This document shows positions 10,601-23,404 of a DNA stretch of 64,000 nucleotides, in pieces. The translations under genes were made by a program, and so were the position numbers. Within the stretch, counting starts at the first letter, position 1; the number at the start of each line of letters is the position of its first letter. The notes under the pieces were generated by a model. The model worked only from the letters and a program-made list of their open reading frames with translations. It was not told where the DNA came from and ran no database searches. This stretch comes from Otis tarda (Eukaryota > Chordata > Aves > Otidiformes > Otididae), in the NCBI GenBank assembly GCA_026413225.1, contig CM048552.1, positions 204,551,553-204,615,552 on the forward strand, written 5' to 3'.

Positions 10601-12812
10601 TTAGGCTTGCATCATCTCAGAAGAGGGAATGAGAAAGCCATAATCCTTGAGAAAGCTAAACCTGCTGCCAGGATCCAGAGGCTTTAATCAAGAGGCAAGA
10701 TAGCAGCCACACCCAGGACTGCCTGTCTCCAGTAACATCATGGTGGTTTGGAACCAAGGAGTGGGAGGAGGAGTGAGACTGGCATTAAGGGTTTGGCCAA
10801 ACCTGATAGATGGAGGTGAGCTTCCAGCCATGCTCCCTGGCTCCAGTGCCCTCTGTGCGGCTTGGATTGGCAATGAAGATGCCCACATGGAGCCCTTCCC
10901 AACAGCCAAAGCAGAGAAGCAGGCCCTGCAAAGGTGTGACTTGCATCATCCTACATGGCCCAGCAAGAATAAGATGGCATCCTCCAGATGTGCCTCTGTC
11001 TCTGTGCTGGCTCTAAGGCGAGCCCAGGATGTCCACAGCTGGTCAGACAAACCTTGGGCAGGACTTAATGTACTCCTGCCACCATAGGGATTTAGCCTGT
11101 GAAAAATCAAGTGTGTTGGCTGTGTGAGGGAAGAGCAAGCAGGTCTTCCTCCATGTTCTTTTCAGGCCTTGACTTTGCTACTGAAATAAGTATTGCAACT
11201 GCTGCTAGAGGTAAACATAACAGCATATTTTCCACATGTGTTACTTCTTGGCCAGTACTGCCTGGGGAAAGATTCAGATGTGAAAAACATAATCACCAGT
11301 CCCAGGATCCTGCTACTGCCTTGAGTACAGGGCACAGCTTCTGCCCTCAGAGTTCACAGAACAGCATTGGTGTACAACAGCCAGGACAAAGCACTGCCGC
11401 TAAAAAGCAAAAGCAGCAGTGCCTTTAGTCACACTAACTGACAGCAGGGTGGATGGAAGCACCAGCCCTAAATTAGTGCTTTAAACAGGTGGCTGGTTGG
11501 GACTGCAGGTTAAATAACAAGTGCAAAATCTAAAGTCTCTGGAGAGCAGCCTTGGGAGCCTCCTGATTTCAAAAACTGCTTAGAATAAGAGAAAAGTCGG
11601 ACTTTGCAGCATCTCTGCTGGGATCTGCTGCATAACTGTCTGACTTCACTTTCTTGGGAGATGTTATTAACTCATCTGTGCCTGTGTCACACTTGTCACA
11701 CACCAGCCAGTCCCCAAACATATGGTTTGTCAAGTGATATTCAAGATGCACTCAGCTTCAGTGCTGTAGTGTCTCATTTCTCGATCTCCCTCCACATAGT
11801 AGAAGTCAAGATCTCAATTTAGGCATTACAGTTTCCCAAAGGCTGCAGCAGAACAGAAGTCACAGAAGCCTGCCCATTACACAGGGACCCTCATAAGACA
11901 GACAGTCACTAATGACAAAATGTAAGACTTCAGCACTGCTTTGCAAAGAGAATTAAAAACCTTCATATCCTCAAGATCCATAGCTGTGAAACCTCTCCTG
12001 GCTGCAGGCACTCAAGGAAAGGTAACTTTGTTTGTTCTCTCTAGTTTGTTCTGTCTTTGTTTGTCTCAACATCTAGGAGATTGAGGTTTTAGTCTTTCCT
12101 CCATCAAGAGGCAGGAGAGGTTTGGGATCAACTATCTCACTGCTGTAACAGTGCTCCAGTCACTGTCCTGCTGCCCTGACCTGCTTGTTCTTGAGCTTTG
12201 CACAAATAGTCACCTATTCACAAAGTCAGAAGGCAAAAGACCTTCTGCCCTTTACTTCTGTAGTGAAAGCACAAGAGCGAAAGACTCGTGGTCCAGCCTG
12301 GACCATGCTGCTTACAGGGCCTCCGAGCAGCCCCTGTGCCTGTGCCACAACACCATGCTCTCCATCTCCTGTGTGCAGCATCCAAACTAACAGGAACCGC
12401 CTGGAGAGCACCCCAGCCCTCTACCCTTCTCCAGCACAAGGCAGTGCATAACCACATTTCTAACTGAACATCCTTACACCTTAGTGCTTTCAAGCCTACC
12501 TAACACAGATTATAGATCTCATAGCTGGTAAAGACTGCAGGAGTTGGAAGTTGTTGGAGTAGGCAGGCTCCAACACAATGAAAACTTGAAGGAAGGAGAG
12601 ATGCGAATAGTGCTGAAAGCACATTCATCGCACGCCAGACATTCCTGTGCAAGCCCTACCCCCATGGGCACCAGCTCCATCAGAGCTTCTCTCTGCAGCC
12701 ACTCATCCAACCAATGTGCTGTGGTGGGACTCACCACTGGCAGAACGTAGAGAACCACTGCAGAGGATGAAAATTCCTCCCTCTATTCCTGCTCAAAATT
12801 TTCCCTGCAAGG

Positions 12813-13228
12813 ATAGAATCATAGAATCACGGAATGGTTTGGGTTGGAAGGAACCTTTAAAGGCCATCTAGTCCAACTCCTCTGCAAGGAGCAAGGACAT
12901 CTCCAACCAGATCAGGTTGCTCAGAGCCCCATCCAGCCTGGCCTTGAAAGTTTCCAGGGATGGCGGATCAACCACCTCTCTGGGCAACCTGTGCCAGTGT
13001 TCCACCACCCTCACTGTAAAAGATTTCTTCCTTATTTCCAGTCTGAATCTACCTCCCTCTATTTTGAAACCATTACCCCTGTCCTATCACAACAGGCTCT
13101 GCTAAAGAGTTTCTCTCCATCTTTCCTGAAAGCCCCCTTTAGGTACTGGAAAGCCACTATAAGGTCTCCCTGAAGCCTTCTCTTCTCCAGACTGAACAGC
13201 CCCATCTCTCTTCACTGTCCTCATAGGG
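12813..13228 (-). mobile_element. CR1 fragment, 3' end of reverse transcriptase and 3' UTR
   Basis: Read on the minus strand, this fragment runs from GAGGACAGTGAAGAGAGATGGG through the last part of the reverse transcriptase to a 3' end with two to three diverged ATTCTATG units (12813-12836, seen on plus as ATAGAATCATAGAATCACGG). Stops and small changes break the frame, so it is a dead copy. It lies head to head with a plus-strand CR1 fragment starting about 670 bases to the right. Confidence 0.95.
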
Positions 13229-13896
13229 CATAGGATGGCAAAACAAAGTTACTAAAGTAGTATTGGATAGGAGCAATGAGGTCAAGCTGCTTCATGTGCG
13301 TGTTTTTGCTCATGAGCACCACGGGCTGCAGGGACAGGCATGAGATGTGGCTGCTTGTACCGTGCTCAAGACAGGCGACAGGCCAAGGAGAACAGGAAGG
13401 GGAGGGAGGGGAACGTAAAGTTCAGTTTCATTTACTAATCCTCAGCAGCAGTGATACAGAAACAGGCAGAATCTTGCCAAGACGAGGCATGTCTGCAGAT
13501 GCATTTGCAGCACACACCTTCTCGCTGTGCCCTGAGTCTACAGGGGAGCATGCAACGCCCTGTTCAAAAGGTCTCCTGCTTCTGGAGCTCCACGTTCAGC
13601 TGAAGGAACTAGCCACCACACAACCTGAACCAAGCAACTCTGCTAATCGTGTTTTGATACTCTTAACCAGCACAAAACACTCACACTTCAGCTGAACCCC
13701 TCCTGCCCCTCTGTTGAAGCCCCAAAGCACAAAAAGAAGCAGGAAAGAAAGAAATTTTGCCAGGCTCACCTCAGCTGGGAAAGGCTTCTGTAAGGCTTCT
13801 GTCACTATTAATAACTGATCTTGTTTGGGAAGCCTGCTTTATCCCTAGTCTGTGTCCCACAGCAGGACACAGTGTGCAAGTCTAGCTCAAATAGAG

Positions 13897-14320
13897 GTGA
13901 TGGAGCACTTCTATGAAGACAGGCTGAGAGAGCTGGGGCTGTTCAGCCTGAAGAAGAGAAGGCTCTGAGGAGACCTTGTAGCGGTCTTCCAGTATCTAAA
14001 GGGGGTCTATAACAAAGCAGGAGAGGGACTTTTTAAAAGGGCATGTAGTGTTAGGAAAAGAGGTAATGGCTTTAAACTGAAAGAGGGTAGATTTAGGTTA
14101 GACATAAGGAAAAAAATATTTGCTGTGAGAGTGGTGAGGCACTGGCACAGGTTGTCCAGAGAAGCTGTGGATGCCCCATCCCTGGAAGTGCTCAATGCCA
14201 GGCTGGATGGGGCTTTGAGTGACCTGGTCCAGTGGAAGGTGTCCTTGCACATGCAGGGGGTTGAACTAGATGATCTTCAAGGTCCCTTCCAATACAGACC
14301 ATTCTATGATTTTGTGATGG
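13897..14320 (+). mobile_element. CR1 fragment, reverse-transcriptase C-terminus and 3' UTR
   Basis: The fragment starts at GATGGAGCACTTCTATGAAG, equivalent to GCTGGAGCACCTCTCCTATG in the copy at 740-1880. It continues through GAGAGAGCTGGGGCTGTTCA to GGGTTGAACTAGATGATC and one ATTCTATG unit near 14310. A TGA early in the frame (after AAGGCTC) breaks it. It is inverted relative to the CR1 at 12813-13228. Confidence 0.95.
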
Positions 14321-17300
14321 TTCTGATTGTAAAATTACACAGCAAAGCCCTCTGGGCTTTCTAAACAATACAGGCAATCAAATTTCATAGCCTGCTGTTA
14401 CATGGGATATTGCATCTACAAACCACAGAGCCAAAACCTTTGGTCCAGTATCTGTGTTTTCATAAAGAAGGAAATGCACAGGACTTGAGGAGAGTGGGTT
14501 ACATTTTCAAGGTTCCCAGGCTAGTGACAGTGCTGGGAAGAAAATATCAGTTTCCTGAGCACCAGCCCTCTGCCCTCTACACTGACACAGCCCCAAAAAA
14601 AAGCAAAAGGCTCCCTTGAGGCCTCAGCAGCTACAATACTGTGAATTTGCAATCAAGAGCTAAGAGAGAATCAATCTGGTTGATCCCACTTATGTGTCAG
14701 GAATTCCTTGTTTTCCAAGCTGTTGTTCTTTGTTTTTATGTGAATCAGCTTCTGCCCACGTCTGTAGGAAACAATGCGAGACTCTTTCAAAGCCAGAATT
14801 GCCTTGCTACTGGGCAAGCCCTTTGCACACTGTGCTAGTTCAGTAACTAAAGGATAACTAAGGAAAACTAAAGGTTATTACAGTTGTTAAGTGAGCTCAC
14901 CACTGGCTGATACCTGCTAGAATCCTCTCAGGTAGGAGAAGCTGATACATTCATATGGCATCTTTGGAACAGGTGGGCATTGATCCTATGGCTGAACTTC
15001 TCTTCAATGAGTTTGAGCACTGCACTACTGAGACATAGCTGAAAAGGAACCTGAGTTGGGTTTTAACTTGGTCAGGATGACACTTAGCTGTTTTACTCTT
15101 CTTATAAACTCTTCCTTGTGTTCCTGGTTTGGACACTCAAGATAAATCAGGAGTGTCTGTGTTTTCACACTGACTGCCCTATCCCTTACAGCCCCATATA
15201 TAAAAAGTACTTAGCCACATCTTGAAGCTTTCAGTAACAGAAATTTTAAATCCAGAAGGATCTCATGTAACCTAACCTCATCTTTGGAACAAAACGACTT
15301 ATATTGTTTTACCATGTAACCTCAATATCTTCTGCCTGTCTTTATAACACACTAATGTAATACAGGGCAGGATTTTCTGAGATTGCCCAAGACAAGCGAG
15401 TGAATCACCTCCCGGATGAACCTGTCTCACTGTCCCTTGAACAGAAAAGGAGCCTTAAAGATTTGCCTAGACCAGACACCTCACTTACCTGGAGCCCTGT
15501 GAGAGTAATCCTAAAGTTAAGGAAGAGCAGCACATAAATTGAGGACTGACTCAGACAGAAAATATTGATAAAGAGCTAAAGCAGAGAAAAAACTTGTAGA
15601 GCAGTATGGTGCTACTGCTAAAAGTTACAGCAGCAGCTGGCTCTTACAGAGCGTCTCCACTCCATTCCGTCTGATAAGCTCACTTGTGGAATACTTTACT
15701 GGTTTCTCTGTTCCACATCTACATGGAGAAGACAGAGGGAAGATGAGCAAGTCCAAAGCCAGAGCCATCGTATTGTGTGGATGACCAGCCCTTCCTTCAG
15801 TATAACACCGTTTTTTCAGAGTCTGCGTGCCGTGCTACTGAGACTCCTCCCAGCCAGGCTGAGTCATCGTCAGCCAGCATTAAGAAAAGGATAAAATTAG
15901 CTTAGCTATTAGTAGAAATGTTTGTCTAATAAATAAAACAGTGCGACATTTTTGCTTAACAGTGGATGCAACCATAGACAGAGGTATGTCCTGGCTGCTT
16001 GCCTAGATGTAAATACTGCATGGCTAAAATTATTTGCTTTGTCCAAGCTCAAAAAAAAAAAAAAAATTGATTCGGTAGAAACAAGAGAGCCTCCATGGAG
16101 CTGAGCATGCATCCAAGACTGCAAGGCCAGGAAGTGTGAGCTGTGTGCGTCTTGGGGCGGCACTCGTTCCTCCAGCACCCTCCTTCCCATGTCCCCGAGT
16201 GCCTTTCGGTTGACATCACGTCTCACGTTGAAAGAGCACTGGGATCTCAGCAGAGAGCTGTGCGCATGGGGAAGCAGATAGAAAAAGACAAAGTAAACAG
16301 AACACACATTCAAAACCAGTATGACAGACCTGCAGCACTGGTCCAGCCCGTTTAATGCCTGTCAAAGGAACCACAGTCTGCACGGTTTGAGGAAGGTTGT
16401 CACTGCCTGGGTAGGATCCAGGTCAGGTCCTCACCATGTGCCTTTTCTTGCAGGGAATTCCTGATCACTTCCAGGATTTTTCCTCTGTTGTGAATACGTT
16501 ACAAGGTTTTTCCCTCACTGCAACAGGAGTTCACACCTGCTAAATCCACTTGGGACCTGAGCACCAAAGACATAAAAGAAGACAGCAGCCCAGGGGATGG
16601 GATGGAGCACAGAAGCAGAAAACTGGAGAGACAGTGCAGTGAGAGGTGGCAGGGACGATCTTAAGGGCCAGGAGAACCTTGTGAGCATTGAGAAGCAGCA
16701 ACACCAGGTTTTTACAGCCCCATGGCAGCAGGGAGGGTGTGACAGAGAGCTAAACAGCACAGGATGGCCTCATCGGAAAGCAGCCCCTGCTGACTCACCG
16801 GCTGAGTCACAGGCTTGCCCAGCCTCTATTCTTTTCCCAATGAAGGAAACAGCAACTTCCCACAAATTTCTTTTAAGGCCGCTGTTGGGATGCTGAGCAT
16901 TCCTGCACCAAGCCTCTACTCTTGACAATTCCCTGTGCCCTTGCCTGTCTGTAACCCAGCGGGACACACGATCCTTCAAAGCACACGGTGTCCCAAGGGA
17001 GGAAGTGTGCCGCAGCCTCTCTGAAACAGAAATGGGATTTACTGGTGCTCAGCCCATACAAGCTGTGCTCCGGACGGCAAAAGACAGGTTCTTACAGGAA
17101 GGGAGGCAAGGGGAGAATTCAAGCCGGGAGATTTCCATTTTGGCACTGAACCTCTGCCCTGCTGGGGGAAAATGCTCGTGTTCACGTTACCACACTGCTT
17201 TGAAAGAGGAGGTTGCATGCCCTGATGCTGTACTTTAAGGGTGGATAGAAGATAGCCTTTCACTCTACAGTGGGAAGACTCAAAAATTCAGGAAAGAAAA

Positions 17301-20300
17301 TTGCCTCGGCTAAATTCCCATCTGGATTCAGAAACAATCTGGGAAAGGCAACAATTCAGAGTAATGTTACAGATGGAAGATAGCAAAGAGTATACATAAG
17401 AAGTTTTAAGGAACGGAAAAATGACACAGGAAACAGGGAAAAAACCCTGCATTGGCAAGGCTAAGAGGGAGTTTTTAAAGTCCGTTAGGAACATAAGCAA
17501 TTTTCATAATACTACAGGCCAAGAAGTAGATGAGAAAAACATTAACAAGGTTCCAAACAGGCACAAGGTTTCTATAAATGTTTCTGTTCTCTTTCAGGAT
17601 GCAATGTCTTTTGCAGTCTTGCAATAATCTCAGAGGCGGACCAACACTTCTGAGAGACCTGCATCCTAGAGCACTGAGATAACCAAAAATGTTGGTCTCC
17701 TGGTGTGATCCACAAGCAGATATAAAATTGCACTGAGAATATGTACAGGTAACATAAAGAATTTGGGATGGTAACTAAGAGGCCATGCCAGTGACACCAG
17801 CAAGGAATTTATTTTCAAGACAGATGCCTTTAACACAGCCAGACACATTTATTCATCTCAGCTCAAAGACTACATGGAATTTTCTAATCCAGAAAGCAGC
17901 AGCTCTGAGAATTATTCAAGAGCCACCACGGACACGCACCTGGACTCAAGCACCCCGTGTAGTAGTGTGGGTAAAAAGGCCAGTGTGAATCTCGGGTAGA
18001 GGAACAACCGTGTAGAAGGCTGGGGGAGGAGAGTGATTTTATCTCCCTAGTTCACATTAGTTCAACTGATGCTAAAACAGTTCTTACATTTTTTTAATGT
18101 TGATAAAACCAACATAAAAGAGAGTGGGAGGAAGGAAATGATTCTAAGAGACTAGAAGAGTTCAGTCTGCTTACCTTATCCAAAGGCAGTTGCAAGACTA
18201 GATTACAAAGTGTAAATACCTGGTGAGAAAACAGGCTTTTAAAATTACCAGAGAGGCACAACAGGCACTCGTGGTTGGGAATAAAGCCAACTGAAATTAA
18301 AAATAAGGTACAGTTTTAAACTGTGAGGATAATTAATCACTAGAGGAAATGATCAAGGGCAGAGGTGACTTCTCCTGCTTTTCATGTTTTCCACGCAGTA
18401 CAGAATACCTCTCTAAGAGCTGCCACAGCCAAATTGCTCAGCAGAGGAATAACTGAGGGTGCATCCACGGTGCCAATTACTGTGTGCAAAGAGATCCAAG
18501 GCTTAGTGTGCCACAGGAAGAAAGAAGTCTTCAGCCTTGAGCTCTTTCATCATTAGAGCAGCCATGGGAAGGGGGAAGACCTGGGGTTTTGTCATTGTCT
18601 GGTTGTTTACATTATCTGATGGCATTTTAATGCATAATCCAGGGATCAAGGAACTCCCACTTGCTGCCTGCACCATTCGACTTGACTGGTGCTCCCTTCT
18701 ACATACATGCTCTTTTTCTTGATGAACCTTTAATCCCTTCCCTTACACTCAGCTAGTCAGCTTCAAAAACACAGGGAGAACATCCCTAAATATCCAAGCA
18801 GCCAAGAACTGCCTGACCGACAGGGCAAATCTCCACATGCAGGGTCAGCCCAGCTCAGCAAAGGACTGTAGGATGTGCCCTGGAGGGGCTGAGAGGCTGA
18901 TTGTGATACCTGTGAGTGCTGGACATGCTCAGAGAATAATTATTGGAGGAAAGTTCTCGAGCACTTGAGCTGGGGGATATATCTTAGGCCCCAGTGAGAG
19001 CATGATGCTAAACTTCTTAGACCTAAACTAATTCCAAACAAGTTCAAGATTGGTCAAAACTCAGCATGTTTAGAGATCTTTAAACCCAAAAGTTGTGCAG
19101 CTGTAAAGGTTAGGTGCCTCTTCAACAAGACTAAGTAGGGAATTTCAGGAGTCTGGACTTGGGCACCTCCACTCCACCAATATCTTTCTTTAGTGCCCAA
19201 GTCTTCGAAGGAAACCAAGCCCTCAACCATAAAACATGTCTGTAGCCATTTTTACTTCATGTTGATACACACCAGTTGGGGGAAGGGAAGCACCTTGGGG
19301 TTGTGGGGGACAATTTTGGCCAAAGACACTAAGCCAGTCCTTTAGTATTTGAAGAATCGTTGTATCTGTTCAGAGCAGGGACTGTGCTAGGTTTTATAGT
19401 GCTCATCTTCAAGTAATCCTCGGCACAGGGAATGCTTGATACCTTTTGCCAGCTGGATATTACAACTGAACGTAGGCATTGCCTTCAGGACAGGTTACTG
19501 AGCAAAACACAACAGGCTGCTGCACGACAGTCACATTAGCATAACAGTTGCTTCTGATTTAAATCCACAGATTTACAATCTATGAATAACATCCACCACC
19601 ATAGGATGATGCACTGATTTCAGGCTGCTGTGATCCATAGCCCGACAATACTGAATTCCCAACCGTCCAGCTGGGAAGCCAGACTCCTCTGTGAGGTTTG
19701 ATCCTGAGTCTAAACTGCCTGTAGTGAAAGAAATCATAAACCCTTTTCACAGGGTGCAGGCTGAGGCTTGCAGATATGAAAATGCAATGGTGGATGCTTG
19801 GTTACTGACAGCTGTAGCTCTCAGGAAATGGCACAGTAATTATTGTTACCATTTACCTGACTTCTGAGTGAAGCTTGACATTTGTGACAAGTTGCTTAAA
19901 ATAACTGGTTTCTCTGTAAACCAAGGCCCCGCTTCTTCCAAGGGCTTTCTCTGGTGGTTTGCTGACCCAAAGGGTGTAATTTACATTGTTGCTGTAGCTC
20001 TCTGGATAGTGGTATCTTTGGGGACCTCTTGTGGGCTCTCTCCTAAATTGCACGCTCAGGAAAATGTTTCCGTGTAATTTGTAGGTACGTAAAAGAGCCT
20101 TTTACTTAATATGCCCTCATGTGGATTCACAGAAGTTTGACAATAAGATGCATCTAAAAGCAAACGTAAGAGAGAAACTGCATTTTAAGAGGGGAAATTT
20201 AATGCCCGAGTGATGCTCATTTACACTTTGGCTTCTTTACAGAGACAGCAATGAATAAACATTATAAAAGAGTTCTTTGTAAGGGGCTTTGGGGCTTGCT

Positions 20301-20325
20301 GACTGACAGTCAGGCTTAGGCTAAT

Positions 20326-20361
20326 GTTGCTAATACAGCTCTCGTTGCTAATACAGCTCTC
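20326..20361. repeat. Tandem 18-bp duplication
   Basis: Two exact, adjacent copies of an 18-base unit (GTTGCTAATACAGCTCTC) occupy 20326-20343 and 20344-20361. No function is evident; this looks like simple replication slippage. Confidence 0.9.
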
Positions 20362-20721
20362 TAAGCAAAGAGAACGACTGGGAGGTATTCCCTCTTCCTC
20401 CAGCTTCCTTGTTCCTGTCTTTCCCCATTTACTCCACAAAGATCCCCACCCTATCCCCTCAGCCTCTTTCTTCTCTCATGGCTGTTCCCTCATCGCTCCT
20501 CACATTGACACCCAGGGTGAGGACTTTGAAGCCATGAAGTGCTGTTTCACATAACTAACCCACTACCCTTTTCCAAGCCTCCTTCATCAAGCGAGCAGCC
20601 TCTGGGCAGACTCCTCTGGGATACGCAACTTGCAGGTATGCTCATGAGCTAATTTGTGAGAACAGACCCGACAGTGGGTCACACTAGGACGTTACGGTTA
20701 TGGATGCAGTATGTTCTGAGG

Positions 20722-20725
<4 letters not shown>

Positions 20726-20773
<48 letters not shown>
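20726..20773. repeat. CT/GA dinucleotide microsatellite
   Basis: An uninterrupted CT repeat of about 24 units lies roughly 0.4-0.5 kb upstream of the CWC15 first exon, at the edge of the CpG-rich region. It is likely to vary in length between individuals. GA/CT tracts near promoters can bind GAGA-type factors, but that role is inference here. Confidence 0.97.
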
Positions 20774-20777
<4 letters not shown>

Positions 20778-20779
20778 CT

Positions 20780-21480
20780 ACTTGTTCCCTGGCTTCCCCG
20801 CACCGTACCGCTGAGAGCCCCCACGGCCTGCACAGAACTGCCGAGGGGAGGCCCTTCCTGGGCAGGACCAGTGCAGGGCCACGGCCTGGCAGCACCTCAG
20901 GGCAAGGCCCTGCTCCAGGGCAACCCTGGGCCCGCAGAACGGGCACCCCAAACTTCCTGTTCCGAGTTGGGCCCGCCTGACTGCGCTATGAAGAGAAGGA
21001 GGAGGAGGGTAGGACGAAGCCGCCATTGCTACGGAGGCACCAACGCGCCCACTTCCGCCTCGGTAGCCATCATGGCAGAGCGCCCCTCCTCCCTCACGTG
21101 ACAGTCCCGCCAGCGCTCCTATGGTAGGTCCTCCTCCGGCGGCCGCTCGCGCCGCCTTCTCTGTGGTTCTCGCGCGGTGCATTGTGGGCGCTTGGCGGAG
21201 TTATGGTTGCGGCCTAGGGACTGGTTGCGCAGGGCTGGGAGCAGGCTGCGGTGTGAGTACCTGGGGAGGTGGTGAGGGGTGGGGGTGTGCCTGGCAGGGC
21301 TGTGGTGGGGTCCTTGAGGGGAAGAAGGGCGGCTCTGGGGCACGGGATACTGTAGGGGTCCCTGTGTGGGGCCGGGCCGGGGCAGTTCGACGCCGGGCCC
21401 GGCCGAGCCCAGTCAGTTTCTCGTGGGTAATAACCCCTGCGCGGCCAGGCCGGCCTTCGTGTCGCACCGAAGGAGTTTCT
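20780..21480 (+). promoter_or_regulatory. CWC15 CpG-rich promoter
   Basis: The stretch is much richer in G+C and CG dinucleotides than its surroundings and ends at the non-coding first exon of CWC15. Visible motifs include a YY1-like GCCGCCATTG near 21019, a second GCCATCATGGC near 21066, and an E-box TCACGTGAC at 21094-21102 (USF/MYC type). A GCATTGTGGGCG element lies at 21179-21190. No TATA box is evident, as expected for a housekeeping splicing gene. The exact start site cannot be fixed from sequence. Confidence 0.8.
21170..21252 (+). other. CWC15: CWC15 exon 1 (non-coding 5' UTR)
   Basis: A consensus donor GTGAGT begins at 21253 within the CpG-rich promoter and is the best partner for the acceptor before the coding exon at 23.27 kb. 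The left boundary is a guess; transcription could start anywhere from about 21100 to 21220. The start codon lies in exon 2, so this exon would be untranslated. Confidence 0.55.
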
Positions 21481-23273
21481 GCAGAGCTGTGTTTCTGAAA
21501 CTGAAGAGGTCAGTGTGGCGCTCCCTGAGTGGTTTCAGATTGAGTTTGGGTCCTTTAAGGCCAAGCCACTACGGCCTGACTTCCAAAAGAAACAGAGACG
21601 GTTCCCAGGGGATTTGCTGAATTGAAATTCACCCGAATTCATGGATCCCCCTGTTACATGTAATTAGCACAGATCTCAGAGCAAGTGGCTGGCTTGGATC
21701 ATAGGTCTGGCAGAGTCTGTACCAAGGCAGAGCTAAAATGTCTTTCTGAGCTCCAGCTGACTTGCACGGCATCACTGAAAAGTGTCAGCAATCCTTGGTC
21801 AAGCTAAGGCTTGTTACTGTCTCACTTCTTTTTAAAGGTGTTCCTGTCTGTTAATTTTGTTTTCTGAGTGGTAGTTCAGTGGCAGTAACTGCATTCTGCC
21901 TGATGGGATGTTACTTTATAATTTTAACAGTGAAGTCATATGTTTTGTGATCTCATTAAATGTGAAAAAATAATAAGTAATGCACCAGAGCATAAATAAC
22001 TTTTACTTCTCTATCACAAAAATGTGTCAAGCAATGTCATGGCTTTTTCTTTGCTTTTTAATATTCTTTGATATATTTTCTTGTCATCCTAATGTGTCAT
22101 CTTGTCACCCTCATCCAGCCTTCTGATTGGTAGGCCTGGTGCCTCTGTACATGTGTCTCTTTTCTGTCTTAAATATTTTTAGTCTGGTTAGCGGATGTGC
22201 ATGTCTTGGTGAAGCAGGAATGAGCATAGTTTCAGGGAGCAGATTTAAGATGGCTCTGGTTGATCCTGCAGGGTTTTTTGGCATTGGTTAACTGTCTTAA
22301 ACTCTTGGCACAGTGGTTTAGGATTGCAGTTTAGGGTCTCCAGCTCCTGTGCAGCAGCGCTGAATGCAGTACATGTGGACAGGGTGTCTGCATGGCTGAG
22401 GCTGGTTGGAGTTTGTTTTGCTCCTTTGCCACAGAAGAGTCGATAGTAGCAATTTTGGACATCAGCGAGTTCATTTTTTTAGGACATGCTGGCGGTATGT
22501 GAGCTCCTGCAGTTTCTAAATGAGAGCTGGTGAAAATTTCTACATTTGTCTGAACTTTTTTAATTGTTCTTTGTTTACATAAGGGTAAAACTGTCAGCCT
22601 TGTACTACCAGGGAAACATGAACCCCAGCCCCTCCGAAGGCTTTGCTAGCCAGCTGGAGCTCTGCACGGGTTGGTCCCAAAGGACTGTGCTGCAGTGGTA
22701 ATGACAGTGCTGTGCCCGTACCAGAGAACTGAACGGCGCCGTGATGAGGGCTGGAGCATTCTAGTTGTGTGAACTTCATCAGTATTTAATTATCAACACT
22801 ATGCTAGGCATGCTGTGGTCTATGTCAGCTAGCATTTCTGGTGATGACACCTAGATACAGTTTGGGGAATAATGGAGGAGTCTTTCCCAGTAAGCTGTCA
22901 TTTTTGGCTGTCATTTTTCAGGAGGGGAAAGAGTTTAGTTACAAGACCGTACCACTTGCCTTAAGGGCAGGAGACTGGCTCCTGGGCAGTTTTATTTACT
23001 TTATAAAGGTTGCTGCACATTCTTGTTAGTCTGTATCATTTTTCAAACATGTTGGAAAGGGCTTTATTTTGAAAATTTGAATCAATTCTGTCAGTTCTGC
23101 CGATAAAAAGCCCCTTAAATTTCAAGGATCACGAGCCGAGTGGTAGCTGGTATTCTGTAGTGGGACTTGTTATTGCTTCTTCAGTTCCAGGACCCAAGTA
23201 GCTTCTGGTGAATGTCTTTCACTGTAAGCTGTGGTGTCGACTGTGCTTATCCCTTGGTTCTGTAGTAGTTAAC

Positions 23274-23404
23274 ATGACGACAGCAGCGAGGCCAACATTT
23301 GAACCTGCGAGAGGAGGAAGAGGAAAAGGTGAAGGAGACTTAAGTCAGCTGTCCAAACAATATTCCAGCAGAGACCTTCCTTCTCATACTAAAATCAAAT
23401 ACAG
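23274..23404 (+). CDS. CWC15: CWC15 exon 2, first coding segment
   Basis: It encodes residues 1-43 and two bases of codon 44, through [13 protein letters not shown]. The acceptor is TGTAG at 23261-23265 (or the TAG ending at 23268), so 4-8 bases of 5' UTR precede the ATG. The donor is CAG/GTTAGT at 23404/23405. Confidence 0.96.

Larger units (their letters stand above)
5900..20700. other. Intergenic spacer between ENDOD1 and CWC15
   Basis: No coding exon with recognisable similarity was found in this spacer between two divergent promoters. It contains CR1 fragments at 6703-6840, 12813-13228 and 13897-14320, older repeat relics near 6.5 kb and 10-10.6 kb, and a purine-rich tract at 8260-8755. 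The many short open frames have no family similarity. Confidence 0.6.

Noticed and set aside
20780-21480. Bidirectional promoter driving a minus-strand gene away from CWC15
   Set aside because: No minus-strand exon with homology or a convincing donor was found to the left of the CpG-rich region, so there is no sequence support for a partner gene.
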